DNA of 64,000 bases from Petrolisthes cinctipes. Its lineage: Eukaryota; Arthropoda; Malacostraca; Decapoda; Porcellanidae. A program made the translations under genes and the position numbers. The notes beneath the pieces are model-generated. The model worked only from the letters and a program-made list of their open reading frames with translations, ran no database searches and had not been told where the DNA came from. The stretch lies in contig JAWQEG010004727.1 in assembly GCA_033782935.1 (NCBI GenBank), positions 1-64,000 on the forward strand, read 5' to 3'. Position 1 is the stretch's first letter. Each line of letters opens with the position of its first letter. Below are positions 10,061-21,559 of the stretch, piece after piece.

Positions 10061-10871
10061 CTTAACCCAGCTGGACCTGTCGTCGTCACACACGCACCCT
10101 ACCACACTCGACGACTCCTCTGCCATCACCTTCTTCATTCTGCTCTCAACGCACCTCAAGAGAGTGCGTGAACTCTCTCTGGCCAACTGGGAGTTCAGTT
10201 TCGCACACTATGTGGATACGTGTGTGCGAATTGGAGTGCGTGTGAGAGGGTGTGTTGAGCTGAGGGTCCTGTGCCTGGATAAAATGCGTGAGGTGCGTTT
10301 GCTGGAAGGTTTGGGTGTGTGTGTAGGTGGAGACGAACACACTCTGTCCCAACAACAGGCTCTAGGGTGCGTTGGTGGGATGGACGCACTCTCTCTAACA
10401 CACCCTGGTGGTAGTAGTAGTAGTAACGCACTCAGTAGTAGTAGCGGTGGTGGAAATAAAGGTGTGTTCTTGGGGGGAGGGGTGGTGGGTGCGTTGGGGG
10501 GCGGTATGGAGGAAACGCACTCACACTCACTCCTTCCCTGCCACAACACACTCTTACACCAATTCGTCCACCACATCCCCAAACTTAACGAACTCAGCGT
10601 CTGCTACTACCAACAACGCACTCAGCACACTCAGAACGCACTCACAAACCGGATGCCGCTGACCGAGGAGTGCGTTGGGAGGCTGGGTGCGTGCTTCCTG
10701 GCCCACTGGAACACCAACGCACTCCGCTTCAAGCTCAAGTTCTTCGGCCTCTCGCCCCGGGTGGAGAACGCACTCACCCACGCACTCAGGAAGGACGGAG
10801 TGAGTGTGTGTGTGAGTCAGGGATATCCACTCGTGATTACGGTTAAAAGGGGATATTTTATGAGGAGGTGA
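10061..10871 (+). CDS. Leucine-rich-repeat protein, terminal exon
   Basis: The last coding exon: acceptor CCATCATTGCAG at 10049-10060, stop TGA at 10869-10871. It enters in phase 2; joined to exon 2 it reads NLTQLDLSSS, then HLKRVRELSLANWEF and CVELRVLCLDKM, all with LRR spacing, followed later by LNELSVCYYQQRTQ and LRFKLKFFGLSP. Between them is a low-complexity Ser/Gly stretch (about residues 120-150 of the exon) encoded by AGT/GGT repeats. About 270 codons. The nucleotide string AACGCACTC recurs in the coding part (often reading NAL) and continues densely in the 3' flank. The product looks like a cytoplasmic LRR scaffold, but there is no transmembrane segment or other named domain here, so the function is unassigned. 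Confidence 0.78.
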
Positions 10872-12060
10872 TGACGCACTCTGATAACACACTCTCATAT
10901 AACACACTCTAATTTAATAATGCACTCTAATTAGGTAACACACTCTAATATTAATCTCACTCTGATTATGTAAAGAGGAGATATTTTATGAGGTGACTAC
11001 GCACTCTGATAACGCACTCGTATAACACTCTAATTAGGTAACACACTCTAAAATTAATCACACTCTGATATGTAAAGAGGGGATATTTTATGAGGAGGTG
11101 ATGACGCACTCTGATGTGATAATAACACACTCTAATATTAAACACACTCTGATTAGATTAAGATGAGATGAGAAGGTCTAATATAAAAGCACACTCTTAT
11201 ATCGAACTCTGAAATAATAACACACTCTAATGTAAAAAGCACTCTAATAACACTTAAATAATAACTAATCAAATAATGCACTCTAATATTAAAAAGACTG
11301 ATTATTTAAAGAGGGGAGACTTTATAAGGTTATAACGCACTCTGATGTAATAACACACTCTAATGATGCATACTATATGAAAAAATGATAACACACTCTA
11401 ATTTGGTTAAGGGAGATATTTTATGAGATGATGATAGCACACTCTAATTAGGTAACACACTCTAATATTAATCTCTCTCTGATTATGTAAAGCAGGGATA
11501 ATTTTATAATAACACACTCTAATAGTTAGGTTAAGGGGGAATATTTTATGAGGTGGTGATGACGCACTCTAATATAATAACACACTGATTATGTGAATAG
11601 GGGATAATTTTATAACACACTCTAATCCTAATGATGACGCACTCTAATATAATAACACACTCTGATTATGTGAATAGGGGATAATTTTATAACACACTCT
11701 AATCCTAATGATGATGCACTCTAACTCACTCTAATAAGGATTCAATTTAACACACTCTAATGTTTGGGTAACACTTTAATAACGCACTCTGGTTTGGTAA
11801 AGAGGGTATATATATTTTATAGGACTATAATAACGCACTCACCCACACACTCAATGACGCACTCAATTAAAAAGACATTCACTCAGCGCACTCAAATGAG
11901 GCAGATGGTGACGCACTCTAAACACACCCACTTACTTTAGATAGAGATTGAGTGCGTTTATAGAGTAGCGAGAGAAACGCACTCAAATTGTAACGTACTC
12001 TAAAATGCACTCAAATTGAAGGTAAAGTGAGTGTGTGTGCGTGAGAGAAATTTTTTAAAG
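10872..12060 (+). repeat. ACGCACTCT / ACACACTCTAAT-rich 3' flank
   Basis: Dispersed copies of AACACACTCTAAT and GACGCACTCT mixed with GGGATATTTTATGAGG segments that also occur at the very end of the coding exon (10849-10868). No ORF or RNA gene is visible. It may include the 3' UTR of the LRR gene; I cannot place the poly(A) site. Confidence 0.75.
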
Positions 12061-12062
12061 AC

Positions 12063-12240
12063 ATAATAATAATAATAAAAATAATAATAAAAATAATAAT
12101 AATAATAATAAAAATAATTAAATAAAAAATAATAATAATAATACAGTGTTGCCAGATGCTTGTCTCCTGGAAATAAAATGAAATGCAGTGTTACCAAGTA
12201 AATAATAATAATAATAATAAAGCATTCCAGAAATTTATAC
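12063..12240 (-). repeat. (AAT)n plus inverted copy of the LRR exon 2 acceptor region
   Basis: Read on the - strand, about 12145-12200 gives ATTTCCAGGAGACAAGCATC followed by TGGCAACACTGTATTATT, closely matching the acceptor and start of exon 2 at 8560-8600. It lies inside (AAT)n. Either an inverted partial duplication or a shared dispersed repeat. Confidence 0.65.
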
Positions 12241-12540
12241 ATATATATTTATAAGTAATTTACATATTAATATTTACAATTTATATTTACATGATTATTT
12301 TTATAAGAAAATTTACATATTAAATATTTACAATTTATATATATATATATATTTACATTGAGAATTTACATAGAATTTACATAGGTATAATTTACATATT
12401 ATTTACAAGAATTTACATTCAGAATTTACATAGAAATTACATATTAATTACAAGAATATACATATTAATTACAAGAATTTACATATTAATTACAAGAATT
12501 TACATATTAATTACAATCTATCTATCTATCTATCTATCTA
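12241..12540 (+). repeat. AT-rich ATTTACATATTAATTAC repeat and (TATC)n
   Basis: Short AT-rich units with TTTACATA cores, no coding sequence. Ends in (TATC)n at 12518-12541, which is also the 3' tail of the RTE-like element read on the - strand. Confidence 0.85.
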
Positions 12541-15500
12541 TAGCTCCGACGCCTCATTCCCTCCGGGAACTCCCCCCAAGGGGGTGGCCACGGCAGAAGT
12601 GTCTCCAGTTTTCCCTGTTCCAACACTTCCTCCTTACTTGTTCAAGCCCTACTCTGCTTCTCACGTTTCTCTCCTTTACATACTCTTCCACACTGTTCCA
12701 ACACTCCCTCCTTACTTGTTCAGGCCCTACTCTGCCCCTCATGTTTCTCTCCTTTACATACTCTTCCACTCTGTTCTGCCATCTAACAGGTGGTCTGCCT
12801 CTCACACCAGGTCCTACAACTTCACTTCCATACACCTTCTTTACAAATTCCTCGCCTTGCATTCTCTCCACATGTCCATACCATCTCAATGTATTACTTT
12901 TCACTCTCTCAACCACTCCACACTCAATACCAATTGCCTTCTCACTCATACCACATCTCTCATACACACTCTCATTACTTTCTCCATCCCATCTAGTAAG
13001 TCCACATGCTCCTCTCAAGTAACTCATTTCCACAGCACCTGTTCTAGACTGATGAGCCCTACTCCATGTCCATGTCTCCGACGCATATGTCAGTGTTTGC
13101 AGGATTATACTATTTCGTAGTCCCCTTTTCACTTCCATACTCACACTTCTACCCTTCATAATCCTCCCCAGTGATCCTATGACCTGTCTACCCTTCACTG
13201 CTCTCTCCCTAATTTCTCCTTCCATACTTCCATGTTTACAAATAACTGTACCCAGGTACTTAAACTCCTTCACTTCCTCCATCCTCTCACCCCTCAGAGT
13301 TATCTCACACTTCGTCCCAGTTGGTACAGCCACTCTATAAGGTGTAGCAAAGTCAATCACTTCAGTTTCTGCTCTTTCAAATACCATCACCTTACCTTTA
13401 CCCACATTCACCTTCAGTTTCCTTCGTTTACACACAGACTGAAATTCGTCCACCACTCTCTGTAAATTCCTTTCATTCTCAGCCATCAGCACAGTGTCAT
13501 CCACAAACAAACTTGCCACCAGGGACCAGTTTGCTTCATTCAGCCTCAACTTCACCCCCAGACCATTCACTTTGGCTTTCACCTCTCTCATACAACCATC
13601 CATATATATATTGAACAACCATGGTGACATAACACACCCCTGTCTCAGCCCTACACTAATATTAAAACTCTCACTTAGATCACCCTCTACCCATACACAT
13701 GCTTTTGCATCTGCATAAAAAGCCTCAATGCCTTTCAGCAAAGGCCCCCCAACACCATAAATTCTCAACACCTCTGTCATAGCTTTCCTATCAACTCTAT
13801 CGTATGCCTTCTCCAAGTCCATGAAGGCAGCATACAACTTCTTACCCTTCCCAATATACTTCTCTACTATTGATTTTAATGCAAATATTTGGTCCACACA
13901 TCCTCTAATCCTTCTGAATCCCCCCTGCTCCTCACTAACTTTATTCCCTGTTACTTCAATTAGTCTTTCAGTCAGAACCTTCCCGTAAACCTTCCCCGGT
14001 ACACTAAGAAGGCTTATTCCCCTATAGCTACCACACTCATCCTTACTTCCCTTCCCCTTATACAAAGGTACTATTATGGCTCTCCTCCAATCCTCTGGCA
14101 CCTCTCCCTGCCTCCAGGCCAATGTGCATAAAAGCAACATCCACTCCACCACTACCTCCCCCCCACACTTTAACATTTCAGCAGTTATCCCATCCACCCC
14201 TGGTGCCTTTCCCATCTTCAACTTTCCTATTGCTTTCCTAACCTCTTCCCTTCCTAATTCTCCCTGTACATCCTGTCGTCTACCACCTGCCTCCATCCCC
14301 ATGCATGTCACCACCGCCTCCCCTCCCGTCCCCCCATTCATCAACCGATCAAAATGCCTCTTCCACACTTCTTTCACTTCCTCACTTCTACTCACAGTAA
14401 CTCCATCCTCTCTCTTCATTCTCACACTACCAGACTTTCCTTCTCCTCTTTCTCTTTTAACTTCCTTCCAGAATAATTTCTTGTTCTCTTTAAACTTTTC
14501 ACTCAGCTTCATACCAAACTCCTCATCCACTCTCCTTTTACTCTCACTCACCATCATTTTCACTTGTCTCTTACACACATTATATTCTCTTTTCCATCTC
14601 TCTCTCACTTCTTCCGGCACATTCCTCTGTAGTGTTCTCCGATATGCCTTCCTCTTATCCTCTACAGCATCTTTCACTTCTGTCCACCAAGCACTCCCTT
14701 TCTTGCCCCTCTTCTGTGTCTTATATCCTACTACCTCTGCTGCTGTCCTCAAAACTATCATCTTAAACATTTCATACACCGCATTCACTCCCACTCCCTC
14801 CCCTATCCCCATCCTTACATCCCCCAGCACCTCACCCACCCTCCTCTTATATTCTTCCCTATACTCTTCTACATCTAATTTCCCACTAGCCACCTCCCTC
14901 TTATTCCTCACCCCTTCATCCCTCCTACTATACTCCCACTTAACCCTAACCTTCATCCTCACCAACACCGCAAAATGGTCGGAGCAATGGGCCATTCCTC
15001 TCACCACTTTTGCGTCATACACATCCTTCCTCAACCTTTCACCCACTGCCACATAATCAATCAAACTCTTCTGCTCTCCTCTCTCATCCCTTCTCTTCCA
15101 TGTATACCTGTGGATCATCTTGTGCTGAAAGAAGGTGTTCGCCAAGAACAACCCTCTCTCAGCACAGACATCCACTAGATACTCACAATTCTCATTTGTC
15201 CCTTCTACACCCTATTTACCCACAATATTCCCCACTTCCTCACCTCCCAGCTTTCCATTCATGTCTCCCATCATCACTACTCTCCTTCCATTATCAATTC
15301 CTCTCAGACATGCATTCAACTCTTCCCAAAACACTCTCATCTTCTCTCTCCCCGTCTTACTCTTTTCATTCACTGGTGCATAAGCATACACCCAAGCATA
15401 CTTCACCAAGCCAATCTTTCCAGTCATCCATACTATTCTTGACCCATTCCACCCATGTCCATCCACTCCCTTCCACACCCACGGAGACACCAACAGCGCA

Positions 15501-16084
15501 CACCCTTCCTTCCTTCTTCCTTTACTCTTTTCATTCATACCCGTCCATACTACTCCTCCCTCCATTCCCTCCCACAGTCCACTCTCCCTTCCTTCCTGAC
15601 ACTCAACCACTCCACATTCTTTCACGTGTGTCTCCGTCACTCCCATCACATCCACTCTTCCTTTCTTAAAACATTCTACAATCTCTCGCCTCTTGGTCCC
15701 ATCCGTCATTCCATTCACATTCACAGCTACCACTCTCATACAATCCCTCTTCCCTACTCCCTCTACAGGGCAACCCGGAGACCCCCCCCTGCCCCCCCGC
15801 CAGTAGCCATAGCTGTCCACTCCTCCATTGGGGGGCCACTGTTGGCTTGCAAGGCCAATGCAGTGCTCATTCCCGGAGGGACATGAGCCGTCGGCATTGT
15901 CAAAAGCTAAAAAGAAGGTCATAAATTTAAAAGAAGTTATCACAAAATATAAAAACATTTAGTCATAGAAATTAAAATCTTAAAAACACTAAAAATACAA
16001 TAAAAACCTTAAAACCTATATGTGGGGGAAGCTAGGTCTCACCCCCACACCGCCTTCCCCTTTGGCTCCACCTCCTGATTGGAT
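12518..16084 (-). mobile_element. RTE-like non-LTR retrotransposon, nearly full ORF
   Basis: A LINE on the - strand with one large endonuclease-RT frame (12554-15958) and a 3' (GATA)n tail. Two other copies share its 3' end (39445 and 50385), each also ending in GATA repeats, which marks the true 3' terminus. The 5' end is set near 16084, where GC-rich leader sequence (GGTGTGGGGGTGAGACC on the - strand) gives way to AT-rich DNA; this boundary is approximate. Confidence 0.82.
12554..15958 (-). pseudogene. RTE-like endonuclease-reverse transcriptase, one in-frame stop
   Basis: The frame from 15958 down to 12554 is interrupted only by one TAG at 15212-15214, between the GDMN and SDH motifs of the endonuclease. 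Endonuclease landmarks: VVAVNVNGMTD, GVTETHVKE (catalytic Glu), MMGDMNGKLG, and after the stop AHCSDHFAVL. RT landmarks: KAPGVDGITAEML, FMDLEKAYDRVDR (Asp), LRQGCVMSPWLFNIYMDG, and SLFVDDTVLMAEN, where the active site reads FVDD; the second copy in this window has FADD. The C-terminal part has the LRWYGHVERM segment common to RTE/BovB-type proteins. A 28-residue tandem duplication lies near the C-terminus (VEEYVKERN...RRECWN twice, about 12610-12780). These proteins are often annotated in animals as craniofacial development protein 2-like. Confidence 0.85.
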
Positions 16085-18120
16085 AAAAACTAGATTTACA
16101 TTAAAGATTTACATAATTATTTACACAGGCATAATTTACTTATTTACATTATTAATTTGCATAGAATTTATGTGATTTTACATGAATTTATGAGGTTGTA
16201 TTTACATTAAGAATTTAAATGAATTTACAAAGAATTTACATAGGTTGTGTTATGAATATTTTACAAAGAAATTAGAAGGGATTTATATGAGTAATTTACA
16301 TTAATTTATAAGTGATTTACATAGGTGTTATATACATTAATTTATAAGAAATTTACATACAATTTACATTATTATTTACAAAGAATTTACATATATACAT
16401 TCCTGGGATTTACATTAATTTACATAATATTAACATTAAGAATTTCTATGAATTTATATAAGAGGTTGTGTTTACATAATTAATAAATAATTTTAAATAA
16501 TAATAATGTGTTTTATTTTTGCATATGTATGTATGTATGTAAATTAATAATAAAGTTTTAAATTTTATTATATATTTATATATTAAAAGTTTGAATTTTC
16601 ATGATAGAATAAAATAGTTTCCCCTAAATAAATATAATAAAATAGTCAACCATAAAAATAATAAAAATATAAACGTTTTCTATGATAAAAAAATTACGTT
16701 TATAAATTAAAATGGTTCCATCAATAATAATTTAAAAAATAAATTAGTTACCCTTGAAAGTTATATTAATAATCTACGTTTTCTATGATATAAAATATAT
16801 AAATTAAAATAGTTTCCCTAATTATGAAAAAATAAAATAGCTATCTTTAATCAATAAAAAATAGTCAGCCTTAAAAAAAAATATATATATATATATATAA
16901 ACGTTTTCTATGATACATGTGTAAATTAAATTAGTTTCATTAATTATAGAAAAATGAAATAGTCATATTTAAATAATAAAATGAAATAATTTCCCATAAA
17001 AAACTAAAAAAATAGTTTCCCTTGCAAATAAAATATAATAGTTATCCCTAAAATTAATGAAACAATTAACGTTTTCTAAAATAGAAAATACCTGTATAAA
17101 TTAAAATAATTACCTATAAAAATAAAATAAAATAGACTACCTGTTAATATTTTAAAATAAATACATTTTCTATAATACAATCATCAAAGAAAACCAAATA
17201 GTATAAATAAAATCTACGGGAATTGTTGGCCAGACTTAAAAAAAAAAAATAGCCTTGGGGCAAATTTTTCGTCAAAATTTACCATAAAAGTCTACGGGAA
17301 TTTCAATAAACTCTACGGGATTTGCACGCCACCCAAAACTGCCCCTTAACTTTTTATAATTGTTTCCCCTAAATTAGTTAAAGTTTTCTTTAATGGAACA
17401 TGTTGGTTTTCTATGATGCTAAAAGATTAAGGTATACTATTATTTATTTATAATTAATTTTCCACCAAAAAATTGCCATAAAAGTCTACGGGAATTTCAA
17501 TAAACTCTACGGGTTTTGCACGCCACCCAAAACAGGCCTCTAACTTTTTATAATAGTTTCCCCTTTCTGACTATCGTTTTTTTTTGTGGTAGTAAGAACT
17601 GTTTTCTATGGTACCTAATGTAGAGGGTAGACTATTTTATTTTTAATATTATTTTTTTAGCTTACGATTTGCTGGTAAATAAATATTCAATTATTTTCAT
17701 TATTTTATTTTAATTTCCATACATATTTTTATTTATATACATACATACATACATACATACATAGGGTCATAATGAAAGGATATTAATTTATATATTATTT
17801 TTATTATCATTATTATTATTATTATTTCATATATATTTTTAATACATATAATATTACATAAATAATAAATATTAAAAAAATTAGAATAATAATAATAATC
17901 ATGAAATTATATAGAAAATAAATATATAGAAATTTTAATACAAAAAAAAATATTAATAAAAAGAATATAAATATAAATTATACAGAAAAAAATACAGAAA
18001 ATTATGTATTAAATTATACATAATAAAAATAAATATACATAAATTAATATATACATAATTTTTAATACATAACTTTAATACGTAATTCATAAATATACAT
18101 AATACTGTATTTAATTATAC
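16085..18120 (+). repeat. AT-rich degenerate tandem repeat region
   Basis: No gene visible. Recurrent phrases at roughly 100-200-bp spacing: ACGTTTTCTATGATA (about 16674, 16783, 16906, and variants later) and AAATAGTTTCCCCTAA. Two longer copies at about 17281-17370 and 17471-17560 share TCTACGGGAATTTCAATAAA and TTGCACGCCACCCAAAAC. (ACAT)n at 17739-17762. The low GC contrasts sharply with the RTE-like element next to it. Confidence 0.7.
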
Positions 18121-18720
18121 ATACATATATCGATATCTTTGGTATTAATATACATACATACATACATCTAAACATATACATACATACATATCTTTGGCAT
18201 TAATATAAATACATATTCATACATACATACATCTATACATATATACGTACATATCTTTGGCACTAATATACACATTCATACACATACATAAAAACATACA
18301 TACATATCTTTGTCATTAATACATCTATTCATACATACACATACATATACATACATATACCACACACATACATAAACATACATATATACACACACACACA
18401 TACATAAACATACATATACAAACACCCATACATAAACATACATATACAAACACACATACATAAACATACATATACATACACACATACTTAAACATACACA
18501 CATACATATACATACACACATAAAACATATATACAAACATACATATCCTTGGCAATAATTCATATACATACATAAATATACATATTACATAAATAATACT
18601 GTATTTATTTATACATATAAATAATATTCCTAATACATAATTTATTTAATACATAAATATACATACATACATATTATCTTTTGCACTAATATACACAAAC
18701 ACACACATACATACATACAC
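18121..18720 (+). repeat. (CATA)n microsatellite region with TATCTTTGGCATTAATA phrases
   Basis: Impure CATA/CACA tetranucleotide DNA with a recurring ATATCTTTGGCATTAATA phrase about every 60-70 bp (18130, 18189, 18250, 18304 and 18540). Open frames on the - strand here (MYVC-rich) are repeat artefacts. Confidence 0.9.
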
Positions 18721-20135
18721 CAGTGTTTCCACTTTAGGGTAAAATACCCCAGTTTAGGGGAATTGGACCCTTGTTAGGGTAAAACCTAGGGTAATGCTAA
18801 AAAAGGCAAAATCTAGGGGAATTGGAGAATTTTTGGGATATATTTCCTATTTTCTAGGGGATTTTGATCATTTACATAGCAGTTTCAATCTTGGTTTGAA
18901 GATGGGAGAAGTGGAATGTTTGTACAAGGGAAGTAGTATAGTTCACATTAAAATGGGGATATGTAGGAATTTTCTTTCACTATTTTATTTATTATTTATT
19001 TTTATTATTTATTTATTTTTATTATTATTATTATTATTATTATTTTGTGTGTGTGAGAGAGGCAAATTCAAATTGCAACAGCCTGCCGTGCCAGAGCAGC
19101 CAGAGTCAGTGAGTGCAGACGCAGTACAGTGTGTGAGGATCGGTCAGCGGATGGCGGCCTGGAATATTTAGTTATTTACACGTGAACGCTACTTGTCCTC
19201 AGACGACTGAATCTGTGGGAAAGCCGATAGTGTTTGTGTCAGCTTTATTCAGGTAAATAATTATAATTAGCACTTTGTAATATATCAATAAGGTCGACAA
19301 CAAATAGTGAATTTACCACTTCCGTTAAATTTTTTGAAATTTATTGATACACAGTAATATACAGTGATAATATTCATTCACAGACAACGTCACTATCAGT
19401 TCTAAATGCTCTATAATGTGTTAAAATATATAAATTCGCCGTAGGATACCAGTACCATGATGGTGCAGGGATGAAAACCGAGACATAAGTGAATTTAAGT
19501 GCTTTGCTCCAAATTGCCAATATCTGGCCCAGTATCTAACGTTACATTATGAAGCCTTAATTCTTGATCATTGTTTTCCTATCCAAAATCTAACCAAAAC
19601 ATACCTATTTTTCTGTAATAACAAGCAAATCTAATTTCAGTGCAGGGTACTGCTTATAATTACACTGTACTGGTAGTTTTTTTCCTAATCATATCAATTT
19701 TTGTACTGGTAACGTGCCTTTGATTCAGACCCTAAGACATTAGAGTCTCCCTAAGTTCTCAGGATGGTTAAAAAAATCTCCAAGATCAACATCTCTTAGG
19801 CATCTAGCATATTGCAGTATATGTAATTCAGACATTCAATGTAGCAAATCAGACATTATGAGACATGCATCCAGTCAGAGGCACAAAAATCTTTCATTGC
19901 AGCATGCAAATAATTCATCTCTCGCCAGCTTCATATTCAGTAATGATACATTAGACAAGTCTGCCAAGAAAATTGAACTGAAACTTTGTGCTTTCTTAGC
20001 GGAAAATTACCTACCTATTTCATTGTGTGAACCCTTGTTGTTGTTGTTAATTAACAAATTTATTTCCTAATCAAAATGCCCTGAAACATGTCTGTCTGGG
20101 AAAACAAAGGGCATCAAATGTCATCCGTCAGGTCT
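18721..20135 (+). mobile_element. hAT-like DNA transposon, 5' part
   Basis: Begins with CAGTGTTTCCACTTTAGGG, the CAGTG start typical of hAT terminal repeats, directly after CATA repeat. It includes a GC-richer stretch (19050-19260) ending in a plausible donor (CAG|GTAAAT at 19252), then a decayed transposase exon at 19744-20135. No matching 3' terminal repeat was found; the element appears cut off by (CA)n at about 20140. The terminal repeat and the zinc finger are seen; the hAT assignment is an inference from both. Confidence 0.6.
19744..20135 (+). pseudogene. hAT-like transposase N-terminal fragment (frameshifted)
   Basis: From 19744 the frame reads FSGWLKKSPRS, then YCSICNSDIQCSKSDIMRHA with HASSQRHKN: a C2H2-type (BED/TTF-like) DNA-binding finger. 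A helix LKLCAFLAENYLPISLCEPL follows, as at the start of many hAT-like transposases. A short TTG run (20036-20048) precedes a frame change; the next frame continues NALKHVCLGKQRASNVIRQV up to 20135, where (CA)n cuts the sequence. The catalytic region is absent. The degraded state and missing 3' end show it is not functional. Confidence 0.65.
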
Positions 20136-20139
20136 TTGG

Positions 20140-20245
20140 GATACACACACACATACACACTCTGATACATATACACACACACACTCCGATATACACACAC
20201 ACACATACACACTCCGATATACACACACACACGCTGTTGTTGTTG
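20140..20245 (+). repeat. (CA)n and (TTG)n microsatellites
   Basis: CACACATACACACTCCGATATA units then TTGTTGTTG. They terminate the hAT-like fragment. Confidence 0.9.
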
Positions 20246-20274
20246 TTGTTGTTGTTTTTGAGGGTTTACAGCAT

Positions 20275-20392
20275 ATAGGAAATGTAAGACTATGTAACTG
20301 CAATACAACATTATTATTATTATTATTATTATTATTAGGTTTGTTGTTTTGTAATGTAAGACTATGTAACTACAATACAACATTATTATTAC
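20275..20392 (+). repeat. Minisatellite TGTAAGACTATGTAACTGCA linked to (ATT)n
   Basis: Two units of TGTAAGACTATGTAACTGCA plus ATACAACATTATT with (ATT)n and AGGTTTGTTGTTTTG. The same unit occurs about five times in the opposite orientation at 29560-29850. Confidence 0.8.
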
Positions 20393-20656
20393 GGTTATGC
20401 TTCCACAATCACCCAGTTTGCGCAGGTATGATTAATAATGTATGGAGGCCTTCAGAATGTAAATATAAAGCACTTGAAGGAGATTAAAAAAAAAACAATT
20501 GATTATTATCCACCCACACACACACCACGTACGGTTATGCTTCCACAATCACCCAGTTTGCGCAGGTATGATTGACAGTCTATGGAGGCCTTTAGAATGT
20601 AATTATAAAGCACTGGCAGGAGATTAAAAAAAAAAAAAAGACAATTGATGATTATC
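20392..20656 (+). repeat. Tandem pair of about 138-bp units
   Basis: Two copies starting ACGGTTATGCTTCCACAATC at 20392 and 20530, each running through CACCCAGTTTGCGCAGGTAT and GGAGATTAAAAAAA. No coding potential. The DNA to 21000 carries a CCAGTGTTGCCAGG phrase at 20712 (hAT-end-like) and nothing else I can name. Confidence 0.8.
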
Positions 20657-21002
20657 CTGCCTGATCACACGTGCCCGGGCCTCAACAAGTGAAGTGACAG
20701 ACTGACTGACCCAGTGTTGCCAGGCCTACATCCTTGACGAAATTTCGCTAACTTCACCAGGCACCAGTAGAAGAATATCCCTTTTTTTTTTTTGGCCTCA
20801 ATAATTCTTTTTTCCTGTTTAGTTACTCCTGAATATCGACGGTAATTTTGGTATTTTATCGACAGGTAGAAATGTCTCTGCTTATTCTTGAACATTCTTT
20901 ATATAATTTCCCTTTGTTGTGGACTTCTCTTTGTTGTGGTACAATTAAACGAGTCTTCCCCATCAGCTGTTTAGATTTCTACGTCACAGTGCATGTCTGA
21001 TC

Positions 21003-21257
21003 ATATTTTATTATTATTATTATTATTATGTTATTATTATTATGTTATTATTATTATTATGTTATTATTATTATTATGTTATTTATTATCATGTTATTTA
21101 TTATTATGTTACTATTATGTTATTATTATGTTATTTATTATTATGTTATTATTATGTTATTATGATATTACCCTCCACACTCACACGTATAGAATAATTA
21201 TTGACCACAAGGCTTTTACGATAATTATTACACAGTACATGAACAAATATTTAGATT

Positions 21258-21330
<73 letters not shown>
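21003..21330 (+). repeat. (TTA)n with TTATG interruptions and (TA)n microsatellites
   Basis: TTATTATTATG-type array at 21009-21172 and a pure (TA)n run at about 21260-21327. Confidence 0.95.
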
Positions 21331-21331
<1 letters not shown>

Positions 21332-21559
21332 AGAGATTCTTTAATTTGTTGGTGATTGAATTGGAAGCTAGGTGTCCGATTCTTCCAAACTCTACCACGA
21401 AACAGATCCCCTATTGAATTAAGCCTCAAACACTATTAAAAAAAAAAAAATTATGTAGATGGTGAGGTGAGTAATGCAATCCCATGAACAAGTCCAAATT
21501 TAACTCTGAGGTGAATAATTATATATACCGGGTCAGGCCAGGTCCAGTTTTTTTTTTAC

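Noticed and set aside
13045..13075. CTGATGAG string as a hammerhead ribozyme core (also at 39888)
   Set aside because: It lies inside RTE coding sequence at the equivalent position of two copies. The conserved GAAA and the flanking stems are not seen.
14076..15669. Long + strand ORFs of 326 and 219 codons
   Set aside because: Antisense shadows of the RTE-like ORF on the - strand, with low-complexity Ser/Pro/Leu composition.
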